DNA of 64,000 nt from Myxococcales bacterium (GTDB taxonomy: Bacteria > Myxococcota_A > Polyangia > Haliangiales > Haliangiaceae): NCBI GenBank assembly GCA_028287135.1, contig JAQBQE010000067.1, forward strand, positions 124,001 to 188,000, read 5' to 3'. Shown one piece after another: positions 36,232 to 44,656 of the stretch (position 1 is the stretch's first letter; every line of letters begins with the position of its first letter). Under the pieces are notes generated by a model. The model was not told the origin of the DNA, ran no database searches, and saw nothing but the letters and a program-made list of their open reading frames with translations. The position numbers and the translations under genes are program-made.

Positions 36232-36657
36232 TCACATCGGCAGCGGGCGCACGCAGATGCCCTCACCACCGAGCGAGATACAGCGCGGGAGCTCGGGCGG
36301 GCAGGTCGACGGCGACGAGCAGATGTCCGAGCAGCGCATGCCACCGTTCGCATCGTCGACACACAGCGCACTCGCGCAGTCGGCTTCACCGGTGCACGGC
36401 GTGCCGGGCGCGCCTTGGCCGCGCGCACCCTCGACGCACGACACCATCTCCCCGCCCGGATCCTGGCTCACGCACGCGTGGGTGTCGGGGCAGTCGTAGT
36501 TCGAGAAGCACGGGCAGTCGCCGGGCATCGCGCACGCGCGTGCATCGGACGCGGAGTCGCGAGGCGCATCGAGCGAGGCATCCGGTGTGGGCGGCGGCGG
36601 ATCGCCACACGCGATCACGGCGAGCCACAGCGCCGCGGGCAAGCAGGGGGCGCGCAT
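36232..36657 (-). CDS. Cysteine-rich lipoprotein (myxobacterial type)
   Basis: The protein has 141 residues. The lipobox is LWLAVIACG (lipidated Cys17). An Asp/Pro/Ala-rich spacer follows, then at least twelve cysteines in small disulfide-type loops (CPCFSNYDCPDTHAC and CTGEADCASALC). The C-x(5)-C-x(5)-C pattern is common in myxobacterial surface lipoproteins, and the function of this type is unknown. Its ATG lies directly after the stop of the amidotransferase gene on the same strand, so the two are one unit. Confidence 0.8.
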   Translation of the reverse strand: MRAPCLPAALWLAVIACGDPPPPTPDASLDAPRDSASDARACAMPGDCPCFSNYDCPDTHACVSQDPGGEMVSCVEGARGQGAPGTPCTGEADCASALCVDDANGGMRCSDICSSPSTCPPELPRCISLGGEGICVRPLPM

Positions 36658-37434
36658 CTACGGCGCGAGATCCGCGAAACTGACCTGGAGGTCGCGGCTG
36701 ATCAGCACCGCGGTGTTCGGCGGCACGTCCTCGAACCCGTCCTTCGGATCGCCGTCTCCACCGGAGAGCAGCAGCACACCGCGGAACGAGTCATCGCGCT
36801 CGCCTCGCTCGCCGGTGACGGTCAACCGACGAAGCCGCAGGGGCTCGGAGAGGTGCGCGAGCACCATCGAGCGACCGTTGGTCAGCGCGACGTTGCCGAG
36901 ATGCGCGCTCGCACCGCCGACCTTGCCGGCGCGCTCGAGCTCGGAGCTGACGAGGCGCAGCGTCGCGGCCAGCGCACGGCGCTGCGAGGAGGTCGGCAGG
37001 TTCGGATCGTCGATGTTGCCCTCGTCGTGGAGCATCGCGAGGAACAGATGGAAGATCAGCTCCGCCGGCGTGCGGCCCTTCATGTTGCGACGCAGGTACT
37101 CCGGGACGTGCTCGAGCAAGCGAGCCGCGATGTCCTCGAGCTTCGGCGCGCCGGTCTGCGCGAACATCCAGCGCCGGAACCGGAACGGAGGCGTGTTGTC
37201 CGTGCCCGCGTAGCCGTCCTCTCGCACCGCCTGCGCGATCGCGCAGTCGCTCTTCAGCTCCGAGAGCGGAGCCGATAGATCGACCGGCGTCGTCGTCGCC
37301 TTCGGCGTACGTACGAGCAGGACGTCACCACCCTGGATGTAGCCGAGTCCCCACCGACTGACCGGCGGCTGCGCGACGAGCGCTGAACGCACCGGTGCCA
37401 GCGCGGCTGGCAGCCGTTGAGGTTGATTACACAT
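36658..37434 (-). CDS. Class II (Ntn) glutamine amidotransferase-like protein
   Basis: The protein has 258 residues if started at the ATG at 37434. I prefer this start because it makes Cys residue 2 (MCNQPQRL), which becomes the N-terminal nucleophile after Met removal. An ATG at 37452 would bury that Cys at residue 8. The pattern then follows YafJ/GATase_4 proteins: WGLGYIQGGDVLLVRTP, a histidine-poor AIAQAVREDGYAG segment, NTPPFRFRRWMFAQTG and GRTPAELIFHLFL. These enzymes hydrolyse glutamine or act as N-terminal-nucleophile hydrolases. The usual His in the NTHPF motif is Pro here, so activity may be altered. It is co-transcribed with the following lipoprotein gene. Confidence 0.7.
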   Translation of the reverse strand: MCNQPQRLPAALAPVRSALVAQPPVSRWGLGYIQGGDVLLVRTPKATTTPVDLSAPLSELKSDCAIAQAVREDGYAGTDNTPPFRFRRWMFAQTGAPKLEDIAARLLEHVPEYLRRNMKGRTPAELIFHLFLAMLHDEGNIDDPNLPTSSQRRALAATLRLVSSELERAGKVGGASAHLGNVALTNGRSMVLAHLSEPLRLRRLTVTGERGERDDSFRGVLLLSGGDGDPKDGFEDVPPNTAVLISRDLQVSFADLAP

Positions 37435-37628
37435 GCAGGCGAAAAGCTTCATATTGCGGGAGACTCCGCAGCCGTGAGCGCGAGGCGAGACCAAGGCGAG
37501 GTCGACGACCCGACGCCGGCTGACGAAACATCAATCGTCAAGGAACACGCCACCAACTACGCCGCGAACAACCTCAGTATAGAGGTCCTGTCGGATCTCG
37601 CCAATGTGGTTATCCGATCTGGCCCAGA

Positions 37629-38468
37629 TCAGGCGCTTGCGAGGGCGCGCGTCAGCTCCGCGAACACCTGGCCGCGCTCCACCTCGTTGAACACCTCATG
37701 CTTCATGCCCGCGAGGTCGTGATAGCTCGCACCTGCGACCTTGCTGGCGACCGTGCGCGAGCGCGCGGGGTCGGCGATCGGATCGGCCCCCCCGACGAGC
37801 CAGGTCGTCGGGATCCGGATCCGAGCCGCGTTCTCCAGGACATACTCCTGTGCGCCTGACGACTCCGTGAACCACCGGGAGGTTGCGACATCGAAGCACA
37901 GCGTGTCGGCGAGGCGCTCGGCCTGCTTCGCGGTGTCTGCGGTGAGGTCCTCGACGCGAAGCGAGTTCGGCTGGGCGAGCTTGGGGGCGACGCGGCTCGC
38001 GACCCGTGCGAGCATCTTCTTGTAGCCGGGGACCGCGAGCTTGAGCGCGAGATAGGGGGAGGCGAGGATCGCCGCCTTGACGTCGGGCGGCTGTGCGCTG
38101 GCGAGGGCGCGCAGCGTGATCAGGCTCCCGTGCGAGTGGCCGAGGAGGATCACCGGCGCACCTTCGGGTGCGAGCTTGCGTCCCGCGGCGAGCATCGCGG
38201 CGAGGTCGTTCAGGTACGTATCGAACCGGTCGATGTAGCCGCGCTCGCCGGGGGACTTGCCGTGGCCACGGACGTCGTAGGACAGCGCCGCCCAGCCCGC
38301 GTTGACGATCACGTGCGCGACCTCGCGGTAGCGACCGCAGTGCTCGGCATAGCCGTGGGTGATCACGACGACGCCCTTCGGGGTGGCCGCGGGGACGAAC
38401 GTCTCGGCGTACAGGCCGCCGATCGTCGAGGTCTGCGTGGGCGCGAGCGGGCCGGGAAGGGCAGTCAT
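37629..38468 (-). CDS. Monoacylglycerol lipase-like serine hydrolase (Hydrolase_4)
   Basis: The protein has 279 residues from the ATG at 38468; GAGG lies five bases upstream, and the longer open frame upstream is not coding. The fold is shown by VVVITHGYAEHCGRY (oxyanion region), SYDVRGHGKSPGERG, the nucleophile elbow GHSHGS with Ser112, an acid in VGGADPIADP and the catalytic His in AGMKHEVFNE. This matches the monoacylglycerol lipase/lysophospholipase branch, releasing fatty acids from monoglycerides. No signal peptide, so it is cytoplasmic. Confidence 0.9.
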   Translation of the reverse strand: MTALPGPLAPTQTSTIGGLYAETFVPAATPKGVVVITHGYAEHCGRYREVAHVIVNAGWAALSYDVRGHGKSPGERGYIDRFDTYLNDLAAMLAAGRKLAPEGAPVILLGHSHGSLITLRALASAQPPDVKAAILASPYLALKLAVPGYKKMLARVASRVAPKLAQPNSLRVEDLTADTAKQAERLADTLCFDVATSRWFTESSGAQEYVLENAARIRIPTTWLVGGADPIADPARSRTVASKVAGASYHDLAGMKHEVFNEVERGQVFAELTRALASA

Positions 38469-38540
38469 CACGCCTCGTCTATACAACGGGGAGGGATCGC
38501 GCGGCCCGGGGGATGAGGGATGGTGACTGCCCGATGACCG

Positions 38541-38570
38541 TTGACGGGTCGCAAAGGCATACGGTACGGT
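38541..38570 (+). promoter_or_regulatory. Promoter of the TPR lipoprotein gene
   Basis: TTGACG (38541-38546) and TACGGT (38565-38570) are separated by 18 bases. The GTG start is only seven bases after the -10, so the mRNA would have almost no 5' leader, in agreement with the lack of a Shine-Dalgarno. Confidence 0.5.
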
Positions 38571-38577
38571 CCGCGCC

Positions 38578-39441
38578 GTGGGTGCTAACGCTCGTGGATT
38601 GCTCATGATTTTCGCGGCGTGCGCGATGATCTCGACGTCCGCCGGATGTCCGGGGGTGGAGCGCGACGTCACCAAGAGCTCCAACCGGCTCGACATCGCG
38701 AAGGACTTCCTCCGCAAGCACGAGCTCGAGGCCGCCGAGACCGAGGCCGGTCGTGCGATCGCGCTGAACCCGACGAACGACGAGGCATACCTCGTGCGCG
38801 GCCTGGTCCACATGGTCCGCGCGATCGACACGCAGCGCTCGCTCGAGATCGACCAGTGCCTGACCGGGGTGGACGCCGAGGCGACGCACAAGGACCTCGA
38901 CAAGTTCCTCCACGATGCGGACGTCGACTTCGAGATGGCCGCGAAGATCAATCCGGAGTACGGCGAGGCCTGGTCCAATCGCGGCACCGTCCACAACCTC
39001 CTCGAGGACTACGCCGTCGCTGCCGAGTACCTGACCAAGGCGCTCGAGAATCCGATGCGGCTCGACAGTCCCGGCCTCACGCGCGCGCACCTCGCGTGGG
39101 CGTTGTTCCACCAGGGCAAGCACGTCGAAGCGGCGAAGGAGCTGCGTCAGGCAATTTCGTTCCAGCCAAAGATGTGCGTGGCAACTTATCGGCTGGCGAG
39201 AGTTTACTTCGCTCGGGAAGAGTGGGAAAAAGCTGCGGAAGTTTTCGAAACGGTCTCCAACGACCAGTCCTGTGGGTCGCAGGAAGCCAGCCTCTATCTG
39301 ATGAAGACGCGGATGCAGCAAGGGCTCGTCGACGACGCACGTCGTGCACGTGACGCGTGTCTCAAGATCTCGCCGCAGAGCTGCATCGCTTCGCAATGTC
39401 GCGCCGACGGCGGCGCTCTCGGTGCAAGCAATGGGCAGTGA
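38578..39441 (+). CDS. TPR-repeat lipoprotein, Tgl/PilF pilotin-like
   Basis: The protein has 287 residues from GTG 38578. The signal peptide ends in a lipobox (MISTSAGC). At least five tetratricopeptide repeats follow (for example AETEAGRAIALNPTNDEAYL and YGEAWSNRGTVHNLLEDYAV). This size and layout match PilF and the Myxococcus Tgl lipoprotein, which help assemble the PilQ secretin of type IV pili. The next gene encodes a RodZ-like protein, the same neighbour that pilF has in Pseudomonas. That supports the assignment, though no other pil genes are here. Confidence 0.75.
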   Translation: MGANARGLLMIFAACAMISTSAGCPGVERDVTKSSNRLDIAKDFLRKHELEAAETEAGRAIALNPTNDEAYLVRGLVHMVRAIDTQRSLEIDQCLTGVDAEATHKDLDKFLHDADVDFEMAAKINPEYGEAWSNRGTVHNLLEDYAVAAEYLTKALENPMRLDSPGLTRAHLAWALFHQGKHVEAAKELRQAISFQPKMCVATYRLARVYFAREEWEKAAEVFETVSNDQSCGSQEASLYLMKTRMQQGLVDDARRARDACLKISPQSCIASQCRADGGALGASNGQ

Positions 39442-40771
39442 ACGAGTGATGGGGCGCTCGCCGACACAACCGGACCTTCGCATTCCGGCTCATTCGGGCA
39501 CCGTCGTGGATGCACGGATGAGCCTCGGCATCTGGTTGCGCGGCGGTCGTACGCAGCGCGCGATGAGCATCGAGGACATCGCTCGCGTGACGAAGATCCA
39601 GCTGCGGATCCTCGAGCGCCTCGAGGCGGGCGCGATCAACCCCGGTGACGGCCTGCCGGCCGAGGTGTTCGTTCGCGGCTTCGTTCGGAGCTACGCGCGA
39701 GCGGTCGGGCTCGACGAGACCGAGACGCTGCGCCGCTACAGCGAAGCGACCACGCAGACCGGTGCGATGCCGTCCGCGGCGTCGACGACTGCGCGTGCGC
39801 TGGTCGAGACGATGTCCGAGCTCGCACCGCACACGTCGTCGGTGATCCGCGTGACCCCGGTGCAGCCCTCGGTGCTCGCCGCGGAGCCGATCGCAGACGC
39901 CGTCGAGATCGTCGAGAGCCCGCTTGAGGTCGTCGCGAGTCCCGTCGAGTCGCTCGAGCCGATCGGCTGTGCCCGGACCGAGACCCTCGTGGTCACCGCC
40001 GAGCCGATCGTCACAGCGTCGACGGAGATCGTCGAGGCCGTCGCCGAGCCGGTCGCCGAGATCAGCACCGCACCGGCGCTCGAGGCGGAAGCGCCCGTCG
40101 AGACCGGGGCGAAGAAGAAGAAGTCGCGCAAGGGCACCGGCACCGCGAAGGTCCGGGGCAAGCGCAAGGCGATGGCAACCGGCACGCCGTTCGAGGCGTC
40201 CCCGATCGTTGCTGCGCTCGCCGATGACGTCGTTGCGGTCGCGGAGAGTGTCGTCGAGCCGGTCACCGTCGCCACCGCGGTCGATGCCTCGACCCTGACG
40301 AACATCGCGGAGGTCACCACCGCGGCGGTCAGCGCGTCCACGGAAGCGATCGCCGTCGGGGTCGAAGCTCCCGAGGAGCTGGCCGTAGGCGGCACGTGGT
40401 CGCCAAAGATGCCCGCCATCGTCGCGCCCACGGTGCCATGGCGGATGGCCGCGTCGGCCCAGCGCCTCGCCAAGGCATCGAGCTCGCGTGTCGTGCCGAG
40501 CCTCGTCATCGACGATGCGGATCCGGATCTCGCCGAGCGCGAGCTCGAGGATCGGGCGGCGTCGCGCGAGCCGGCTCGTCGCACGTTCCTCCCGCCGATC
40601 CTGATGGACCGCGAGGATCGGTCGGCCCGCCAGGGTGGGCTGACCCTCGCCGTGATCATTCTCCTGATCGCAGCGACGCTGACGCTGTCGTACCTGATGC
40701 GCCGTCCGAGCTCGAGCGGCGATGGCGTGACGCAGGCCGAGACCGCCGATCTCGTCGATCAGCTTGCCTGA
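39431..40771 (+). CDS. RodZ-like membrane protein with N-terminal helix-turn-helix
   Basis: The protein has 446 residues from the ATG at 39431, overlapping the previous gene by 11 bases; ATG 39449 is the alternative. The N-terminal Xre-type domain (SIEDIARVTKIQLRILERLE, then AEVFVRGFVRSYARAVGLDE) is the RodZ/cytoskeletal HTH. A long Val/Ala/Glu-rich, low-complexity region with a Lys-rich patch follows. The membrane helix is near the C-terminus (LAVIILLIAATLTLSYLM), leaving only ~25 residues outside. Classical RodZ has a larger periplasmic domain, so this is a shortened form. It may link MreB or another cytoskeletal element to the membrane. Confidence 0.75.
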   Translation: MGSERVMGRSPTQPDLRIPAHSGTVVDARMSLGIWLRGGRTQRAMSIEDIARVTKIQLRILERLEAGAINPGDGLPAEVFVRGFVRSYARAVGLDETETLRRYSEATTQTGAMPSAASTTARALVETMSELAPHTSSVIRVTPVQPSVLAAEPIADAVEIVESPLEVVASPVESLEPIGCARTETLVVTAEPIVTASTEIVEAVAEPVAEISTAPALEAEAPVETGAKKKKSRKGTGTAKVRGKRKAMATGTPFEASPIVAALADDVVAVAESVVEPVTVATAVDASTLTNIAEVTTAAVSASTEAIAVGVEAPEELAVGGTWSPKMPAIVAPTVPWRMAASAQRLAKASSSRVVPSLVIDDADPDLAERELEDRAASREPARRTFLPPILMDREDRSARQGGLTLAVIILLIAATLTLSYLMRRPSSSGDGVTQAETADLVDQLA

Positions 40772-40807
40772 GGCAGCTCGCGTGCCCGTGGCGCGCTAGG
40801 CTCGGTC

Positions 40808-41608
40808 GTGGCTGAGGAGTGTCTCGGAGTCGTCCTGCGCACGACGCCGCTGCGCGAATCCGATCTGCTCGTCGTGCTCTACACCGACACGCTGGGTCGG
40901 GTGTCGGCGGTCGCCCGTGGCGCGCGCCGCTCGAAGCTGCGGTTCTCCGGTGCGCTATCGCTGCTCGTCCTCGGCAAGTTCCAGCTCGGGCGCCGGCCAC
41001 GCGGCGATCTGTGGGCGCTCGAGAGCGCCGATGTGGTGCGCGAGTGGACGCAGCTGTCGAGTGACGTCGTCGCGGTCGCGCACGCGAGCTACATCGCGGA
41101 GCTCGTCGGTGCGCTGGTCCCACCGGAGATTCCCGAGCCGCACGCGCTCGAGTTGATCGTCGGGCTCTGGGATGCACTCGCCGACGGCGGACCGTCGCCA
41201 GGTGCGCTGCGCACCGTCGAGCTGGCGCTACTCGATCTCGCCGGGCATCGGCCGTCGCTCGAGAGGTGCGCTGCCTGCGGCGAGACCGAGCTCGCGACCG
41301 GCGCGGTGTTCGACCCCCAGCGTGGCGGGGCGGTGTGTCGGCGGTGCGCCGCGAGCAGCCGCGGGCCCGGGATCCGGCCGCTCGATCCGGCAACGCTCGC
41401 GTACCTCCGCGCCGCGCTCGAGTTCGAATCTCCGGCGGCCGCCCGCGCCCTCGACACCGACCCGCGGTTTGCCTCCGCGGACCGGATCGCCGGGCGCGAC
41501 GCGCTGGTCGCGATGGTCCAGACGCTGGTCGGCAAGCCCCTACGGTCGCTGGAGTACATGGCGAAGCTCGGTGCGGCCGGTCGTCGGCCCGAGCCGCCCG
41601 GCTCGTAG
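40808..41608 (+). CDS. recO: DNA repair protein RecO
   Basis: The protein has 266 residues from GTG 40808. The N-terminal OB-fold shows the RecO pattern (GVVLRTTPLRESDLLVVLYT, then GRVSAVARGARRSKLRFSG). A helical middle and the C-terminal zinc-binding element (CAACGETE...CRRCAASSRG) complete the family features. RecO, with RecF and RecR, loads RecA on SSB-coated gaps. TAGGCT (40797-40802) lies five bases before the start and there is no Shine-Dalgarno, so it may be transcribed leaderless. Confidence 0.93.
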   Translation: MAEECLGVVLRTTPLRESDLLVVLYTDTLGRVSAVARGARRSKLRFSGALSLLVLGKFQLGRRPRGDLWALESADVVREWTQLSSDVVAVAHASYIAELVGALVPPEIPEPHALELIVGLWDALADGGPSPGALRTVELALLDLAGHRPSLERCAACGETELATGAVFDPQRGGAVCRRCAASSRGPGIRPLDPATLAYLRAALEFESPAAARALDTDPRFASADRIAGRDALVAMVQTLVGKPLRSLEYMAKLGAAGRRPEPPGS

Positions 41609-41621
41609 TACACTCGGGCCC

Positions 41622-42746
41622 ATGAGTGGCCGCAGGCTCGCGCTCGTCGTGCTCGCAGCACTGACTGTTCCGGGGACCCACGCGCTGGCGCAATCGCCGG
41701 CGCCGGGCGAGGGCGACATCGACATGAATGCCGAGACTCCGCCGGGCGATGCGCCGTCGAATCCCGCGGAGCCCGCGCCGATCGTCAAGGATCCGAAGCT
41801 CGCGAAGAAGCTCCATGCCGCCGGGCAGCAGGCCGCGCAGAAGGGCGACTATTCGACGCGCAAGAACAAGGCAGAGGAAGCCAAGGGCTTCTACGAGGCC
41901 GCGGCGAACGCGTTCCAGAAGGCGATCGAGACCGGCGACGACCCGAACTACTACTTCGATCTCGCGGTCACCGAGGAGAAGCTCGGCAAGCTGGATCTGG
42001 CGACGCGCCACCTCCGCACGCTGCTTGCGGCGAAGGAGGGCGTGAGGCCCGACGTGCAGAAGAAGGCACAGGCGAAGTTCGACGATCTGACGATGAAGGT
42101 CGGGCTCGTCACGTTGCAGGTCGATCCGGAAGGCACCACGGTGTCGGTCGGTGGAGCGTCGCTCGGTACGTCGCCGTTCGCCGAGCCGCTGGTGTTCATG
42201 CCAGGCAGTTACACGCTGTCGTTCGAGTCCGACGGCTATCAGCCCAAGGACGTCGAGATCAAGGTCGAGGCGGGGTCCGAGGCGGAGCGCAAGATCGAGC
42301 TCGAGCCGATCAGGATCGTCGTGACGCCACCGGAGCCGTACACGGGTCCGAGCGAGGCGCCGACGGTCGCCTTGTCGCCGTCGAAGGTGCCGCTGATCAT
42401 CGGCGGCGTGGTGACGGTCGCCGCGCTCGGCACCAGCATCGTGACCGGCCTGATGGCGAAGGGGCAGCACGACACGTTCGTCGCCGCCGACTCGACGCGC
42501 ACCGAGCGCGAGGATGCGCGAGCGAACGGCGAAAACTACGCCCTGCTCAGCGACGTCATGCTCGGGACCACGATCGTGGCCGCCGGGTTCACCGCGTACT
42601 GGTACGTCGCCAAGTACCGGCGCGGACAGGACAAAGCGGCGGCCGAGACGTCGACGTCACCGAATGCGCCCGAGATGTCCAAGCTCGACCTCGTTCCGTG
42701 GGTCCAACACGATGCCAGTGGCCTGACGGTCATGGGCGCGTTCTAG
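41622..42746 (+). CDS. Secreted TPR-PEGA domain membrane protein
   Basis: The protein has 374 residues from ATG 41622. A Sec signal peptide ends near ALAQS. Then come a TPR-like region (FYEAAANAFQKAIETGDDPNY) and a PEGA domain (VTLQVDPEGTTVSVGGASLG, then PGSYTLSFESDGYQPKDVEI). Two hydrophobic helices near residues 265-285 and 305-325 follow. PEGA domains are surface or periplasmic carbohydrate/protein-binding modules. TACACT (41609-41614) precedes the start by seven bases. It forms a unit with the next gene, whose ribosome site overlaps this stop codon. Confidence 0.8.
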   Translation: MSGRRLALVVLAALTVPGTHALAQSPAPGEGDIDMNAETPPGDAPSNPAEPAPIVKDPKLAKKLHAAGQQAAQKGDYSTRKNKAEEAKGFYEAAANAFQKAIETGDDPNYYFDLAVTEEKLGKLDLATRHLRTLLAAKEGVRPDVQKKAQAKFDDLTMKVGLVTLQVDPEGTTVSVGGASLGTSPFAEPLVFMPGSYTLSFESDGYQPKDVEIKVEAGSEAERKIELEPIRIVVTPPEPYTGPSEAPTVALSPSKVPLIIGGVVTVAALGTSIVTGLMAKGQHDTFVAADSTRTEREDARANGENYALLSDVMLGTTIVAAGFTAYWYVAKYRRGQDKAAAETSTSPNAPEMSKLDLVPWVQHDASGLTVMGAF

Positions 42747-42757
42747 GAGGGCACCAG

Positions 42758-43531
42758 ATGGCAAACCCGTATCCCCCGAATCCCGGCATGCAGCAGATGC
42801 AGCCCATGCAGCAACCGCAGATGCAGCAGCCGATGGGGCAGATGCCTCCCCCGATGCAGCAGCCGCGAGGCCCGAGCGCGCCGCGCCAGGGCACCTCGCG
42901 CGCGGTGCCCGTCGTGGTGTCGGCCGGTCTGGCCGTCGGCGTGTTCTGCGGCCTGCTGTTCGGTGTCGGTACGGGCAGCGAGGAAGCGGACGCGTCGCCG
43001 TCGACGAGCAGCAGCGTGAAGGCGGAGACGGCCGACCCCGCCCCGAAGCCCGCGACGTTCACGCCGACCCCCGAGGCTACACCGAAGACCACCGCCACGC
43101 CGACGGTCGCGGCGACGACGCCGACGACCGGCACGACGACGCCGACGACCGGCACGACGACGCCCAGCACCGCGACCACGCCGACGACGGGCGCCGGGAG
43201 TGCAGCGCCCGCGCTGAGGAAGGCGAAGCTCGTCGTCGAGGTCAAGCCCGACGCCGTGGCTGCGACCGCCAAGATCTCCGTCGATAAGAAGGACGTCGAG
43301 GGCGGCACGATGGAGATCGAGTTCCCCGAGGGTGGCAAGAAGGAAGTGAAGGTCGTCGTGGTCGCCGCTGGCTACAAGACGGTCGAGCAGAAGGTCGACA
43401 TCGAGGGCGATGTCACCGTGAAGATCGAGCTGATCAAGCGCGCCGGCGGGACGTCGACGCCGAAGCGTCCGCCGACCGGCGGTGGTACGAAGCCGAAGAA
43501 GCCTCCCGGCGGCGGCCTGATCGATATCTAA
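42758..43531 (+). CDS. PEGA-like membrane protein with Met/Gln/Pro-rich and Thr-Pro repeat regions
   Basis: The protein has 257 residues. The ATG at 42758 is set by GGAGG (42746-42750) seven bases before it. The N-terminal ~45 residues are Met, Gln and Pro repeats (MQQMQPMQQPQMQQPMGQ). A transmembrane helix (VPVVVSAGLAVGVFCGLLFG) follows. Then comes a Thr/Pro-rich stretch with three near-copies of TPTTGTT, and a ~75-residue PEGA-like beta domain (VVVVAAGYKTVEQKVDIEG). The chain ends in a Lys/Pro/Gly tail. It is co-transcribed with the TPR-PEGA gene, so both likely sit in one envelope assembly. Confidence 0.75.
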   Translation: MANPYPPNPGMQQMQPMQQPQMQQPMGQMPPPMQQPRGPSAPRQGTSRAVPVVVSAGLAVGVFCGLLFGVGTGSEEADASPSTSSSVKAETADPAPKPATFTPTPEATPKTTATPTVAATTPTTGTTTPTTGTTTPSTATTPTTGAGSAAPALRKAKLVVEVKPDAVAATAKISVDKKDVEGGTMEIEFPEGGKKEVKVVVVAAGYKTVEQKVDIEGDVTVKIELIKRAGGTSTPKRPPTGGGTKPKKPPGGGLIDI

Positions 43532-43541
43532 AAAAGGTCGA

Positions 43542-43793
43542 CGTTGACGTCGACGTGAACGTGAACCTGAACGCCACCGTGGACCTGGGCGTCGACGCGC
43601 TGCGTGATGCGGGCTGCGTGATGCGGGCTGCGTGATGCCGGCGGTGGAGCGCGAGCAGCGAGTCTAGCCCGGAGGATCTCTCGCGCTCTACGGTGACGCT
43701 GTTCTGACCGACGCAGCGACGTACGTGGCCGCCCCTCGTCGAGGTCAACGTCGATGTTTCACGTTGACGTTCAGGTTCACGTCGACGTCAACG
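43542..43793. repeat. Inverted repeat spanning the spacer between convergent genes
   Basis: The 19-mer CGTTGACGTCGACGTGAAC (43542-43560) has an exact inverted copy at 43775-43793. The match resumes (CTGAACG) after a six-base GTGAAC insertion in the left arm. The arms consist of GACGTC/GAACGT-type hexamers. The ~214-base interval between them has no gene; it holds the 14-bp tandem repeat. The arms lie immediately after the stop codons of the two convergent genes (43531 and 43796). Confidence 0.75.
43600..43641. repeat. 14-bp tandem repeat, three copies
   Basis: CTGCGTGATGCGGG occurs at 43600-43613 and 43614-43627. A third copy at 43628-43641 differs at one base. It is non-coding and inside the inverted-repeat spacer. 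Confidence 0.8.
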
Positions 43794-43795
43794 TT

Positions 43796-44656
43796 TCAGC
43801 CCTTGACGGCGCCGGCGGTGAGGCCGCCGACGAGGTACTTCTGCAGCACGTAGAACGCGATCATCACGGGCACGCTCGTGACGACCGCGCCGGCGGCAAA
43901 CAGACCCCAGTCCGCCGAGAACTCGGTGACGCTCGACTGGATCAGCACGGGCAGCGTGTACTTGGTCTGGTTGGTCATGAACGTCGACGCCATGATGAAT
44001 TCGTTCCACGCGGTCATGAACGAGAACAGCGCGGTGACCGACAGGGCGGGACGCGACAGCGGCAGGATGATCTTGCGGAAGATCATCCACGGTGATGCGC
44101 CATCGATCCGCGCGGCCTCCTCGAGCTCGCGCGGCAGCGAATCGAAGTAGCCCTTCAGCGTCCACACGCAGAACGGGATCGCGGTCGTCGAGTACACGAG
44201 CACGAGGCCGGCGATCGAGTTGAGCAGCCCGAGCTTGTTGAGGATCACGTAGAGCGGCAGGAGGAGCAGCGTCGCCGGGAACATCTGGACGACGAGGAAC
44301 ATCGTCAGCCCGGTCTTGCGGCCCGGGAACTTGAACCGCGACAGCGCATACGCCGCCGTGCACGAGAGCGAGACGCCGACGACCGTGGTCAGCAGCGCGA
44401 CGACGATCGAGTTGGCGGCATGGCGAAGGAACAGCAGCTCGCCGCCGCCACCGCGCGTCGTGAACAGCTCGCGGAAGTGATCGAGGGTGACGGCGGTCGG
44501 GACCGGCGACGCGGACAGCGCGAACTGGCTGCCGGGCTCGAACGCCTTCTTGCAGACGAGCATCACCGGGTACAGCACGATGCCGCACAGGACGATCAGC
44601 CCGACGTAGGTCAGGACGAGGAGCGCCGGGTTGGGCCCGCGCCGCGTCGTGCTCAT
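43796..44656 (-). CDS. Carbohydrate ABC transporter permease, MalG-type
   Basis: The protein has 286 residues; the start is the ATG at 44656 that overlaps the stop of the preceding permease (ATGA). Six membrane helices are predicted. The permease signature EEAARIDGASPWMIFRKIIL is the EAA loop that docks on the ATPase, and ATLLLLPLYVILNKLGLLNS is typical of MalG. Together with its partners it would import an oligosaccharide across the inner membrane. It is the last gene of the four-gene operon; transcription would run into the repeat-containing spacer. Confidence 0.92.
   Translation of the reverse strand: MSTTRRGPNPALLVLTYVGLIVLCGIVLYPVMLVCKKAFEPGSQFALSASPVPTAVTLDHFRELFTTRGGGGELLFLRHAANSIVVALLTTVVGVSLSCTAAYALSRFKFPGRKTGLTMFLVVQMFPATLLLLPLYVILNKLGLLNSIAGLVLVYSTTAIPFCVWTLKGYFDSLPRELEEAARIDGASPWMIFRKIILPLSRPALSVTALFSFMTAWNEFIMASTFMTNQTKYTLPVLIQSSVTEFSADWGLFAAGAVVTSVPVMIAFYVLQKYLVGGLTAGAVKG

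Noticed and set aside
37474-37722. Plus-strand short frame starting at GTG 37474
   Set aside because: The first ~45 residues look protein-like, but it then runs antisense through the lipase gene. It has no ribosome site or recognisable domain.
41421-41450. tRNA T-loop-like GTTCGAATC
   Set aside because: It lies inside recO and there is no acceptor stem, anticodon arm or other tRNA feature around it.
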